Assembly (NCBI GenBank): GCA_963693315.1
Contig: OY856188.1
Location: forward strand, 144,486,945-144,550,944
Reading direction: 5' to 3'
Length of the DNA stretch: 64,000 nucleotides
Source of the DNA: Diogma glabrata
Lineage: Eukaryota; Arthropoda; Insecta; Diptera; Cylindrotomidae
Part shown: in pieces, positions 22,985-33,910 of the stretch
Numbering within the stretch: position 1 is the stretch's first letter
Layout: each line of letters starts with the position of its first letter
Translations under genes and position numbers: made by a program
The notes under the pieces: generated by a model
The model's input: only the letters and a program-made list of their open reading frames with translations
Told to the model about the DNA's origin: nothing
The model's database searches: none

Positions 22985-24040
22985 TAAAACCAAACTCTTA
23001 CTATTTTCTAATCGATATCGGATCCGATATAGGTGTAATCAAGCAAAATTTTCTGATCGAAAATGCAATTTGTTCTCTCAAAATTAGATGTCACTTTAAA
23101 GGTGTATCTAATAATGCTTTACATACCTTAGCACCCTGTGAAGGAAAAATCACTCTACCTAGCTACACTGAGTTAAAACATTTATTTCATATATTGCAGG
23201 AAGATTTTCCCATATCTTGTGCTGGTATTTTAGGTTACGATTTTATTTAACCTAATAAAAATGTCATTGATTTTGCAAGCAACACCTTTAAAGTATGTAA
23301 TGCACAAAAACCATAATTTAGGTTTACCATAATGGTTCAATACCACTGGTTCAATACCAAAAAATAATTTGATTCCTACCCTAAGTGAAAAGATTGTCGA
23401 TGTATTTTTCTATGTCCCTGATGGAGAATATCTTTGTGAAGCACATGAGACGTCTCCAAGTATTTTAATTAATAATTCACTAATAAATATTCAAAATAAA
23501 TTTGCAACCCTTTATATCCTAAATCTTGATGAAACTGAACATAATTTCAATAATAATTCTATTTCCCCAACCAAATTACAGAAGTCTGACTTATATACTA
23601 TAACAGTATGGAAGGAAACCAATATTCATAATAGACTTAATTTTTTGGAAAATCAGCTTAAAATTGAGCCTTTAAATGATGAAGAAAAATTCATCAATTG
23701 TAAAAATTTGTCAAGATTTTAACAATGTTTTTCACTTGGATGCTGATAAGTTTTCTTCTATTCCTGTAACGACTCACAAAATCCCACTATTATATATCCT
23801 AGTACTCCTCCAAGTGAGTAAACAAGTGACAGATGTGTTAGAATAGCATATTATTCAAATGGCCGTGGAGCTCCTCAGTTTTATGTTCTGTTCAAGGAAA
23901 TGCGAAATATTTTTTAACACTTGATTTAGCGTCCGGCTACCATCAAGTAGATGTCGACCCTATCGATTGATGCAAAATGGTTTTTAGTACAAACAAGCCT
24001 TTGAATGCCTTCAGCCAGTTTTCAATGGCTCATGATTGGT
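22985..24040 (+). pseudogene. Ty3/Gypsy-type pol remnant (protease to RT)
   Basis: A retropepsin remnant reads LIDIGSDIGVIKQNFL (DTGS changed to DIGS) and then GILGYDFI. A linker frame follows (23369-23722). After it come VFHLDADKFSSIPVTTHKI and FLTLDLASGYHQVDVDP, the first RT motifs of Ty3/Gypsy elements with the conserved motif A aspartate (LDLASGYHQ). Stops and frameshifts are frequent and the catalytic YxDD region is missing. LTRs were not found. Confidence 0.85.
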
Positions 24041-24295
24041 ATTTTAACTGAAAAAAAAAGGTTTACAAGTTCTCGCGTACTTTGCTTGTAGTAGGCTTTG
24101 GCCACAAAGAAAATATTAAACTTAAATTAAAACAAGTCCTATCAGCTCTCGTTAGTCCCCTGAGCCGACAAATAGAAAAGTTTTAGAGATAGTCTTTTCA
24201 AATCTCGAAACATGTAAAATTTTAGTTTGGAATAATCTACGATAATTTTATCAAGATTGGACGATAGTTTGTCGAAAAATGATAAGCTTGAAGAG

Positions 24296-24445
24296 ATTTT
24301 GGGGTCTCTATTGTAAACATTGTTTCATCATCACCTGAGATCTTCAATGGCAGAGAATTATTGGAGCTTAGAGTACACTCGCAAACCTAACCCTCATACA
24401 TGGAAGGGAGTTTCGGAAAAATACTCAGACACCGTATTTGTTGAC
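24296..24445 (-). pseudogene. Second fragment of the 16-kb endonuclease region
   Basis: CATCACCTGAGATCTTCAAT and CATACATGGAAGGGAGTTTC match 16440-16580 in the same orientation with moderate divergence. It is therefore a short fragment of the same retrotransposon endonuclease on the minus strand, adjoining the Gypsy remnant. Confidence 0.7.
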
Positions 24446-24459
24446 TGAATGTTATAAAT

Positions 24460-25090
24460 CGTAATCGATGTTTACGATTTTATCTTAGATATTCTCTATT
24501 TTCATACCAGTCAGGATAAGCAATAGTAATTATTTTAAATTTTAGATTGGAAAAATACAACATTTATGTTCAGAAAATCGTACGTTTGACATTTTATTTT
24601 CAGCTATAGAGATAAAAAAAAATAGATACTTAATAAAAAATTTCGGTGTACAATTTCTTAATTTACATAGTAAATATTTCTGTGTAACAAGAAGTGCACC
24701 ACATTTCTAAAACAGCATGGCATCCCTTAAATTCTATTTTCTTAGCATCTAAACTTCTTATTAATTTAAGTATATTCTATTTCAATCAGTCTTTTGATGA
24801 CTTCTATTTTTCTTAATAAAATTATAACAATTTTCTGTAAACTTAATAAAATATTGTCTACCCGTTTTTTTTATTTATGTGAACATTTTAAAACACTTAA
24901 ATTTATATTGTATATAACTATCGATATACAGGGAAATAAGTTTACAAAATCAACTTAATCACCTTTTTTAAAATTGCTTTTCATTTTACTTATATAAAAA
25001 AACTTAATGTGGAAATCTTTACAAAAAACGAAATATTCTAATGTGAAATAGTAAAAAAAAATTATTTATTTACCTAAAATTTAAAGGTAA
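24460..25090. other. AT-rich stretch, possible 3'UTR of a minus-strand gene
   Basis: No transposon motif is seen. On the minus strand it follows the stop of the candidate exon at 25098-25244; an AATAAA-containing run lies near 25060-25075. Otherwise featureless. Confidence 0.3.
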
Positions 25091-25097
25091 CCTTCTT

Positions 25098-25244
25098 TCA
25101 TGTTGTATTACAACTACTCAACGGTATTTGAATGTTATTCATATGAATCTCTGATGATGCTGTAGAATGAAATTGTGGAGGAAAGTCGCCGGATGTTGAT
25201 GATATCATTCCTTTGCAATTTAATTTTTGACATGGACAACAACT
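25098..25244 (-). CDS. Candidate terminal coding exon, unknown protein
   Basis: On the minus strand a good acceptor (TTTCTTTATTCCAG) precedes 147 bases that are open in one frame and end in TGA (25098-25100). The peptide is SCCPCQKLNCKGMISSTSGD followed by 28 residues with FPPQFHS near its start and ending LSSCNTT. A Cys-rich start and a polar Ser/Thr-rich tail would suit the cytoplasmic end of a membrane protein, but that is only a guess. An AATAAA-like signal lies about 30 bases after the stop. It has higher GC than the flanks and no match to the repeats I recognise here. It could still be chance or part of an undescribed repeat. Confidence 0.4.
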   Translation of the reverse strand, partial: SCCPCQKLNCKGMISSTSGDFPPQFHSTASSEIHMNNIQIPLSSCNTT

Positions 25245-25479
25245 CTGGAATAAAGAAATATGATACAAAATATTAAAATCTAATTATACTGTAGTTTTTT
25301 GTTTATATTCGGAAATGTGTATATATTAAAATATAAAATATCAATATATAATTGAGTTTAATAAACACTGTCAATGAAAATTTTTAAATAATATGTATTT
25401 GTATAGTTTGAAATAGTTTCCCTGTTTATAGACTTTTTTTTAACATTTTGACAGAGTTTACAATATTATTTTATTCGAG

Positions 25480-25907
25480 CGGCACTCATTGCACTTCTCA
25501 AAACAGTAGTCACAAGTTAAAATGTTTATAATTTCAATATCGTTCTTCCTCGTCAGAGCAAAATTTTTATTTTTCGATTTCACTCCTTTATTTTTTTTCA
25601 TTTCATCTGGATTTCTTTCATTTCATTTGCAAAAGAAGAAAATCAATACATTTTCGTCCTTTTTATTTATTTTTATAACAATACTTCATAATTGAACAAA
25701 ACATTCAGAAAAATTATTTGTTTTTTACATTGGAAACATCAAATTTGAAGCTAAAATTAAATGTGTGAATATCTGAAAAAATATTAATTTCGTATTAGGA
25801 GTAAGAACGATATTGTTTTATTTTCGCTCCTGTATATGGGAGTGTTATATTTATTATTTTTTTAAGTTACTCGCTCTGAAAAAACGGAGTAAAGGAATGA
25901 TATGAGA
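25480..25907 (+). repeat. ~420-bp dispersed repeat, copy 1
   Basis: This shares landmarks with 53990-54365 (same strand) and 57366-57745 (inverted): GAACGATATT, TTTTATTTTCGCTCCTG, GGGAGTGTTATAT and CTCTGAAAAAACGGAGTAAA. The copy is cut at 25900-25907 by a hAT insertion and resumes at 28526 (AGAAGCGTTTTAAACT). Non-coding. Confidence 0.75.
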
Positions 25908-26112
25908 CAGGGCCGGTGCAAGACATTTTCGCGCTCTGTTCAAACATGAGAAATGCGCCCCAGGAATTAAGAGTTATCTCAAAATTGTTGTGGTTTATCT
26001 TATCGTATTTTAAAATTTGCTGCATACCATTTATAATATTTGATTTTAAATTTGTTCTTCCTAAATTGAATTAAAATACTTTGTTTATTATTAAATATCT
26101 ACATATTTTAGA

Positions 26113-26195
26113 CTAGGCCCATCTTCAGGATCATAAAACCATCAAAAATATTAAAATTATTACTGTTAGATTTATTATCCTGAAGATGGCCCTAG
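26113..26195. repeat. Small inverted-repeat element, 19-bp arms
   Basis: CTAGGCCCATCTTCAGGAT (26113-26131) and ATCCTGAAGATGGCCCTAG (26177-26195) are complementary with one mismatch; the 45-bp loop is AT-rich. Confidence 0.7.
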
Positions 26196-26349
26196 CCCGT
26201 AATTTGTATATCTGTGCGTTCTTCATCCATGACATTTGACATATTTCGTTTTGTATTTTAAAATAAAATGAGAGCTTTGATTCGAAATTCTACTTCAAGA
26301 TATTTAAATTAAACAAAATTTATAAAAACTAAAGTTTAAATTAAAATTC

Positions 26350-26505
26350 AGGATTTTGTGAGCAATTAAACTCAAGTAACTATGGAATTAATTTGAATTT
26401 TTCCAATTCAAAGGTATGGTTGGAAATATCTCAGGAAAAACTCAGTTTTTCTCTTTTACGTGTTTCGGTTGGGATTCAAACTCGTAACCTTTCAAATTAA
26501 GTGCC
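26350..26505 (-). mobile_element. tRNA-derived SINE copy 3 (partial)
   Basis: On the minus strand the B-box region ACGAGTTTGAATCCC, the body CCGAAACACGTAAAAGAG and the tail TTACTTGAGTTTAATTGCTC match copy 4. The tRNA-like 5' head is largely missing. It is followed by the TTCTATGAATTCACACAATA flank that also follows copies 1 and 4. Confidence 0.7.
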
Positions 26506-26682
26506 AAACTTACACATTCTATGAATTCACACAATAGTACTGTCAAGAAAATTCAATGCAAAAAATCTGCATTCAAAATGAATAAAATTTCCATAAAAAA
26601 ACTATGTTTAACTGACGATTGAGAAATTCAACTTAAGTAAGATAACTGATGATGAAGCTTCAACTTAGAAATATCATCGCCT

Positions 26683-26890
26683 TGGTGGCGTAGTGGCTAA
26701 AGGTGTCTGCCAAAGGAATTGAACTCGTCAGTTTGGCACTGATGAGGTTACGAGTTCGAATCCCAACCGAAACACGTAAAAGAGAAAAACTGAGTTTTAT
26801 TCTGAGATATTTCCAACCATGCCTTTGAATTGGAAAAATTCAAATTAATTCCATAGTTACTTGAGTTTAATTGCTCACAAAATCCTGAAT
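26683..26890 (+). mobile_element. tRNA-derived SINE copy 4
   Basis: The A-box TGGCGTAGTGG (26693-26703) fits the RNA polymerase III consensus TRGCNNAGYGG, and the B-box GAGTTCGAATCCC (26752-26764) fits GWTCRANNC. Their ~50-bp spacing is typical of a tRNA-derived promoter. Body and tail follow as in copies 1-3. This is the best preserved head of the family. Confidence 0.85.
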
Positions 26891-28242
26891 AAATAAAATT
26901 CCCCAAAATGTTGGCAAATATGCAAGCGCACATATATGACAATAATTGACCAAGTGACGATCATTGATTTTCGCATTGATTGGAAAACAATCAATAATGA
27001 CTATACACTCGTGACTTAGAATGTTGACTTTAATAGAAATATTACACATTCTATGAATTCACACAATATTACTGTCAAGAAAATTCAATGCAAAAAATCT
27101 TCGTTTAAAATAATGTTTTACAAAACAATTACATATTAGTATTTGTGCAGTAGTTTATTCATAAAAATGAAGTGTTGCATTAAAATATGTAAAAATAATC
27201 TTAAATAAACTGATATTTGATCATCGAATTCCATATCAATGATTAGAATATTTTTACTATGCATAAAAAGGGTTTAGAATGATGTTTTAACAAAAATATA
27301 AAGTATTTGCTTTACAATAACTGTTATTTTCTAGTTTAATTTTATATATTATTACCCTACGTAAATGTTATTTTCTTAATCCATCGTTGTCAAACCAAAT
27401 TTCAAACGCTATCACAGCCGAATGTAAGGTGTTCTTAAAGTAATTCAATATGATTAAAATTTGTTTTGTATGGACAATTAAAAATATTTATATATGGAAA
27501 TATAAGGAAATATTTTATTCAAACATATTAGGCTTTTAAATTTATATGTAACATTTATTATTTCTTTTATTTGTTTTGAAAATATAAATATGCAAATTGT
27601 AAACAGTACCGCCCAGCTAGGATGCAAACACTATACTAAAAATTAGATGCTGCATTCAAAATGTCTAGTTACTCTTCCATAGATATTTATTCAATGGACA
27701 ATGACTTAACACACAAAGTAGCACTTCAGCTCCTAATTAAATAATATATTATTTGCCTTCAAATGGTTTTCTTTAATTTTGTTTTTATTGCATGGACGTA
27801 ATTTTTACTATTTCATTCATTACTTTTTAAATTTATCAATTACCAAAAAAAATTGTCTAGTTTTCTTTTCCATAGAATTTTAATATTTATTATCCATACT
27901 CAACATTAAAAAATTATACACTTTCAAAATATCATATATACACAATCATAAACATGCTGTAAGTGATTTGTTATTCTAATTTCAAAACTGTGCACACGTT
28001 TAATGTATCTGTGAATAGCTTTATTTAAAATTTCGTTAATACTTGTAAAAAATAATATTTTGGTGCACAGAATTTCAAAACTGTTCAGACTTTTCATGGT
28101 ATATGTGCATTATATTTCAAAACATTGCAGCAATCAATAGTATGGGTAATATTTTGTGAACAAAAATTAAAAATGAACAGTAGCAGTACTAATACTTTTG
28201 TGTGTTTCGTTTCCTTATTTTTAATTTGTGTGTATTGAGATT

Positions 28243-28300
28243 ACACAGAATAGAGAATACAGAATACAGAATGAATAGAGAATGGAGAATAGAGAATACA
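28243..28300. repeat. AGAATAC-type simple repeat
   Basis: ACAGAATAGAGAATACAGAA and related AGAATA(C/G) units repeat imperfectly for about 58 bp. Confidence 0.7.
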
Positions 28301-28798
28301 TGTTTTATATGTTTAAGTTTGTATACATATATGGAGAAATGAATGAAAGCAAATATTTGAAACACTGGACAAAAAGAAAGAAATTTGATGTTCATAAAAT
28401 ATTATTTTAAACGGTTTAATTCAATTTAAATTGTTAATTGATGTTGGTTTTTGCGCCCTTATTTTCGTGATAAATTGAGCGCCCTGTTTTACTGTGCACT
28501 TTTGTACAACGCAGGACCGGCCCTGATATGAGAAGCGTTTTAAACTAAAATGAACTATCTCAACTTAGGTTTAAAAAAACGAAGAAGTTTTAAAATACTT
28601 CAAATTTTTTAAAACAAATTGTCCCATAGCCTATATAACATCAAAAGTTACCTGAATTGGTTGAATTTTGAACAACCGATAAAATTAAATTTTTCTGTTC
28701 TTATACAGATGATTTAGTAGCAGAATGAGCAATTGATTGTGCATCGTGAAAATTGGTTATTTTAAGCAAGTACAAAATATCCTTGTAAAAATCTAATC

Positions 28799-29018
28799 CG
28801 ATTTTCTATTAAACGTTTAATTTATTTATTCGTTTTTAGCCGGTTTTAAGATCTTTAATAACCGTTATACTTAAGCCGATATTTTGATGTTTAAAAAACT
28901 GACATCAGATTCATACTAAACGGCTTTGTGAACTGATGTCGATGTCGATTATTTGTTTTAATAAAGATCTTAAGCCCGACTAAAAAACGAATAAATTAAA
29001 CGTTTAATAGTAAAATCG
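28799..29018. mobile_element. MITE with ~60-bp terminal inverted repeats
   Basis: The left arm starts CGATTTTCTATTAAACGTTT and runs to AAGATCTTTAATAA (28858). The right arm (28957-29018) is its complement with few differences. The ~100-bp centre is non-coding. A target duplication was not identified. Confidence 0.8.
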
Positions 29019-29029
29019 TGTGTTATCTA

Positions 29030-29470
29030 TATTCAAACTTTATGAATTTTTTTTCTCGCTAACGGTGGATCTCACAAAAAAACCACCACAAAAATTTTAG
29101 ACTTAAAATTTCCTGCACAATACGATAAAATTTTTTAAATTTCAATATTGAGCGATTTTTGAAAAATTGACCCCCATTTGATTCGTCATTTTGTTTTTTT
29201 TTTTTAAATTTAATGTCAAATCTGTCATCAATGACTCTAAAATCTTAAAATATACTATTCATTCATTTACCATTTTTTACCTAAACAAATAAGAAAATAG
29301 GTAGATTTTTCTATGAAATCTACCTAATACGATAAAACCGTCGTTTTTCCACCTTTGAGTCTTTTTTGGGGTCAGTTCCTGGTTGATGTCCATTGCCATA
29401 CAAAAATTAATCGAAATTATAAGAAGAAAAAAGAATTTAACAACCTCAACGAGATAAAATACAATAAGAA
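29030..29470. other. Gene-free AT-rich stretch
   Basis: No supported feature. Confidence 0.5.
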
Positions 29471-29485
29471 AATTACATCTTACTG

Positions 29486-29901
29486 ATTAATTCAGTAAAT
29501 TATTTGTGTTATAACATCACTCCGATGGAAAATCTCCTATCAAGAATAATATAAGAACTGAATCTAAAAAATTATGGTTCAAATTATGAAACGTTTTGCA
29601 ATCCATTCGATTTTTGACCGATCTAGTTTCGAGCCAATGAGAAAATTTTAAACTTTAAAAAAGTTTATTATTCTCATCAGGGCTAGCCGTTTTTTCTTAT
29701 ACTTCGCTAGAAATGTAATTTTTGGTTTATATTAGCCTTGACATTTTTTGGTAGTTTATCTAGACGGCTAGCCCTGATGAGAATGATAAACTTTTTTAAA
29801 GTTTAAAATTTTCTCATTGGTTCGAAACTAGATCGGTCGAAATTGTATGGATTACAAAAGGTTTCATAATTTGCACCATAATTTTTTAGATTCAGTTCTT
29901 A
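29486..29901. mobile_element. Hairpin-bearing short element, copy 2, with 12-bp TSD
   Basis: TACATCTTACTG is duplicated at 29474-29485 and 29902-29913. The 416-bp insert begins ATTAATTCAGTAAATTATTT, like copy 1 (AATTAATTCATTAAATTATT). It then forms a long palindrome from about 29545 to 29900 (TATAAGAACTGAATCTAAAA with its complement at the right edge; CTAGCCCTGATGAGAATGAT inside). Both arms are well preserved here, whereas the inner left arm of copy 1 has decayed. Confidence 0.8.
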
Positions 29902-30990
29902 TACATCTTACTGGTTTAGCTGTGGTACTATTTATATGAAGATAAAAGAAGATGGTGAGAAGGGTGTCATCATCAGATCTATGGAAGATATCAGGAATTT
30001 TATCTCAAAATAAAAAATATCATCAAATTTCCGTTACTACATCAAATGTGAAGTAATGTAATAAATATATATTTTTTGTTTTTCAGTGATCATCTGTTCA
30101 TTGCAAAACTAAGAATTGTATTTATTTCGTTCTGTTTTGTGTGTTTGTTAACCAACGATATTTACACACATACGTCATAGATACTTTCTATAATTAAATT
30201 AATTAATTTTTGTTATTCATAGAAAAGAAATTAAATTAAAATATGAGCTTTATTACTTATTAGGATGGATGATGGTAATACCGGTGATGAGGACAACAAC
30301 AACAGGTACTTTTTGAACTGTACTGACTTCGTAAATAAACAAAATCAAGACAACAATTCTAAAATAAATTTCAATGTTTTATATTTTAATATAAATCGAC
30401 TTAAAAATAAGCTATATAAAATTAAATATTTATTCCCCGTTGATATCAGAAATGACATTGTAGTTCTAGTGGAAACTTGGCTTTTCTCTTGTGATACTCC
30501 ATTTTTCTACTAGCAAGATTTCGACTCTTTTCATTTGAATCGCGATCATCGTAAGGGTGGTGGAATTTCAATTTTTAGAAGGTGTGGGAGTGGCTTTAAC
30601 TTTGAGTTGGAATACAATCTGTCCCATTTAGAAAATGAATTTTTGTGGTAAAATCAAAATCATTGAAAACTAGCTTTACAGGTGTGTACAGATCGCACAA
30701 TACTCCAGTCAATGAATCTCTTCTCTTAACCTTATTCTGGATAGTCATAAAAACGCAACAGTATAGTAGGTGACTTTAACATCAATCTACTGGATCCTGA
30801 ATCAAAAAATTACAGCATCCTAAATAAAATTGATATAAATTACTTTACGCGCCAATCACCAGTTAATACACTAATTAATCATTTTCTCATTTCAATTTCT
30901 CATGAATTCAAGATATTGATTGAGTATACTCCTTTTAGTGAACCCAAGTATATGGCGGCAATTTTTTGCTTACCCCATAAGTTTAAATTA

Positions 30991-31857
30991 CCAAGAAACT
31001 ACCGACTAATAACAATATCTTGTCAATAAACTCAGTACAGATGATTGCTTACGCTGATGATGTTGTCATCCTCGGCCAAAGTGAAGCTGTTATGAGTGAG
31101 ACTTTCAAGTCGCTTGAGAGTGGTGCTAGAAAAATTGGTCTGCAAATTAACTACAATAAAACAAAACATATGAATGTTTCAAGAGAGGCTGAGAAGAAAC
31201 ATTTGATGTGCGGCGATGAACGAATTGAGGGAGTTGAATCTTTTAAATATTTGGGATCAATTCTTGACTCAAACAACAGCATACTTACAGATATAAAAGC
31301 TCGAATCGCTGCAGGTAATCGAAGTTTCTACTCAATTAAACCTCTCCTTGGATCACCGTATGTATTAACTAACACCAGGCTCAAGTTATACAAGACATTG
31401 ATTAGACCGGTTGTGAGGTACGGGTCGCAAACGTCGACCCTTATACAAAATGACGAATCGCATTTATCTTTATTTGAGCGTAAGATCCTACGCTACATTT
31501 TTGGCCCTCTTAAGACAGACCATGGAGAGTGTAGAACCCGGTATAACTTTGAGATCAGAGACCTTCTTGAGGGTCCTGATATAATAGGTTGTATCCGTTC
31601 TAATAGGATTGCTAGGTTTGGGCATGTTCTACGAGCCAATTCACAGTCTGGAATGATTAGAAAAATGTACGTTAGTACCCCAGGGAGTGGGCGACCGCGA
31701 GGTAGACCACGACTACAATGGGAGACTGACGTAATAAACGACCTTAAAAAATCGGCTGCCATGGTAATTATGTCGCTGTTGCGAATGGCCGTGGTGAATA
31801 TTCAAAGCTGATTAGCCTGGCAACGCTCCTACATGGAGCATGAACGCCTTAAAAAAA
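30991..31857 (+). mobile_element. RTE-type 3' fragment inserted with a 14-bp TSD
   Basis: ATAAGTTTAAATTA is duplicated at 30977-30990 and 31858-31871. The insert begins with PRNYRLITIS-like RT codons, jumps to the active-site block VQMIAYADDVVI, and continues open to 31811: FKYLGSILDSNN, YKTLIRPVVRYGSQT, FERKILRYIFGPL and GRPRGRPRLQWETDV, all typical of RTE RT C-termini. YADD is intact. The jump means most of the EN and front RT were lost internally. Confidence 0.85.
31020..31811 (+). pseudogene. RTE reverse transcriptase C-terminal frame
   Basis: A 263-residue open frame without an initiator of its own; the first Met is incidental. It keeps the palm YADD box, the thumb and the C-terminal GRPRGRPRLQW motif before a slightly altered end. 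It lacks the endonuclease and fingers, so it is not a functional enzyme despite its open frame. Confidence 0.8.
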
Positions 31858-32800
31858 ATAAGTTTAAATTAAAAAAACTATCAACACTGTAAATTTAGAA
31901 GCTATACAAAAATTTATCACAGAGTGTAACTTGGAAAAAATTAATTTTAATGAGTTTCATGAAACCGTTTGTAATTTAATAAAAATCAACCTTAATATAA
32001 TAATAAAAATCCTAAAAATCCAGAATCCAAAAATAATCAAAATCACTAAGAAGAAGGTAATCGAAATTAATGATAAGGCTGATTATAAGAAACCGTGGTT
32101 CATAGTGAACTCAAATTGCTGATAAGGCAAAGGATAAATACTATAAACTTTTCTTAAGAAATACCAATCTAACACTTTGAAGAAGCAAAGATACTTTTAC
32201 TAGCTTGAAAAATCAAATTCGAAATGAAATCTACAAAAAACAAACTTATTATTATTTTCACCGATGTTAAATCAATATAAGAAACCCCAAAAAAATTTGG
32301 TCGTTCATAAACGAAATTTTGAGGAATAAATTAAATTGCAAAGAAAACACGAATCATTTAAATTTAATATCGTTACGTACCCGCAGGGTTACGTATCTGT
32401 AACTGCTAGATGCAAACTAGATACCCTCATCCCATCTAATGAAAGCTAAATTCGGAGCCTAATATCTGTCCTGTACTCTTCAAGTTCTAACGGCTATGAC
32501 CAAATTTCTGCAAAATTTCTTAAAAATTTTTAAACTGAAATTGTTCCATATCTGAACAAAAACATTATCGAAATGCTTGTCACTGGGATATTGTCAGACC
32601 CGGTGATAAAAGTGATGCGTGAACAACTTTAGACCAATTTCAAATTTACCAACTATTTCAAAAATTCATGAAAGCATCATTCTTAAAAAATTACATCAAT
32701 ATTTTGACTAAAACTCTTTGCTGCATCACAATCAGCTTGGATTTAAAAAAAATAGTAGTACCTACCTACCATAAATTTTCTAAAACATGTCTATGATAGT

Positions 32801-33610
32801 ATGGAAACTAGAAATAAAATTGGTTTTTTATTCATTGATTTAATGAAAGCCTTCGACTGGGTGGACTTCGATATTTTATGCCTCAAACTTGAGAAACTTG
32901 GCGTATGTTGTATACCGCTAAAGTTGCTAAAAAGCTATCTAGCAAATCGTAAACAATTTGTGCAAATAGATAATGTAAAATCGGACATGCTAGAAATAAA
33001 ATGTGGTGTACCTCAGCGATCCATACTAGCACCGATATTATTCTTGATATACATTAATTGGATCTTTGAACTGGAAGGTCAACTACAACTATTTGCTGAC
33101 GATGACAATGCGTTATCGTTTGAGGAGCTCAGATATAAAATGGAAAAAGACCTTCAAACTCTTCAAACGTATTTTATAATTAATAAACTGAAATTAAATA
33201 TTAAAAAGTCTAGCTTTATAGTCCTTCAATCTAAGAACTCTGAGGTATGTGAGTTTCATAATATTAATGTCAATAACGAACAAATTGTCAAAGTTGAGGA
33301 AGCAATATACTTGGGTCTCAGAATAATTTCGAAATTGAGCTGGAATGCTGAAGTAAATTACATTAAAAGAAAAAAACCTATTTTTTGGAGTACTGAAACG
33401 AGTAGGTCGATTTTTAAAGAAAGAAACTACATTAAAAATATATTTTTCACATATTCTATCTCATCTCATTTATTTGACACCTATTTGGGGTGGAACCACT
33501 CGTGCAAACCTAAAAGACCTCCAAAACATACAAAATCGAGCTCTCAAAGCCATCTACTCTTAATCCTAGCAAAAGCTTGTACACGACGAAAATCCTACCG
33601 ATATCTTTGA
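32801..33610 (+). pseudogene. RT palm and thumb of the Jockey/CR1-type element
   Basis: FLFIDLMKAFDWVDFDIL (motif A), CGVPQRSILAPILFLIYIN (motif B, with GVPQGS changed to GVPQRS), QLFADDDNAL (ADD catalytic pair) and NKLKLNIKKS are in order. The front of the RT lies upstream in broken frames (32440-32800). A frameshift separates it from the C-terminal tail at 33620-33880. Confidence 0.85.
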
Positions 33611-33910
33611 GTTAAATTATTTTGAGTCCTATCTTGCAATTTATGAAATCCAACACGAACTTACCAAGTTTAACGGCCAATTTGTATTGAACTGCAGTGT
33701 TACTGATAGTTTAACAATAACATCACAACATTATCGGTTAACAAACGGTCTAACAAAATCGTAAAATAGCATTTTTTACGATGGGTAAAAAAATTCAATG
33801 ATCTGCCGCTCACACACTTCTCATTCAAGTTAAATTTTCAACAAAAAGCAGAATTACAGAAAAATTAAAAATAAGATATAAAAATAATTAAAACCTACAC
33901 TCATCATCTG

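Larger units (their letters stand above)
25908..28525. mobile_element. hAT-type element, 2.6 kb, with 8-bp TSD
   Basis: It begins CAGGGCCGGTGCAAG and ends with the complement of CAGGGCCGGTCCTGC. ATATGAGA is duplicated at 25900-25907 and 28526-28533. The subterminal regions carry GCGCCC motifs (25960 and 28450-28485). No transposase is recognisable. The interior carries SINE copies (26350-26505, 26683-26890), a 19-bp hairpin (26113-26195) and an AGAATAC-type simple repeat. Confidence 0.88.
30265..33880 (+). mobile_element. Degenerate Jockey/CR1-type element, split by an RTE fragment
   Basis: The endonuclease starts at 30265 (INFNVLYFNINRLKNKLYKI, IVVLVETWLF) and continues in other frames to GDFNINLLDPES near 30772. 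It is interrupted at 30990 and resumes at 31858 with a linker (FNEFHETVCNLIKINLN). An RT region follows to 33610 and a C-terminal tail (KFNDLPLTHFSFKL) to about 33880. Many stops and frameshifts. A short GC-richer stretch near 32380-32440 may be another small insertion. Confidence 0.85.

Noticed and set aside
22985..24040. The 23-kb and 36-37-kb Gypsy remnants as two ends of one element
   Set aside because: They are on opposite strands, 12 kb apart, with other complete insertions between and no shared LTR.
26683..26770. A functional tRNA gene
   Set aside because: A and B boxes are present, but the acceptor and anticodon stems do not pair properly and a SINE body follows; other copies share it.
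31493..31762. 89-residue minus-strand frame
   Set aside because: Antisense shadow of the RTE reverse transcriptase C-terminus.
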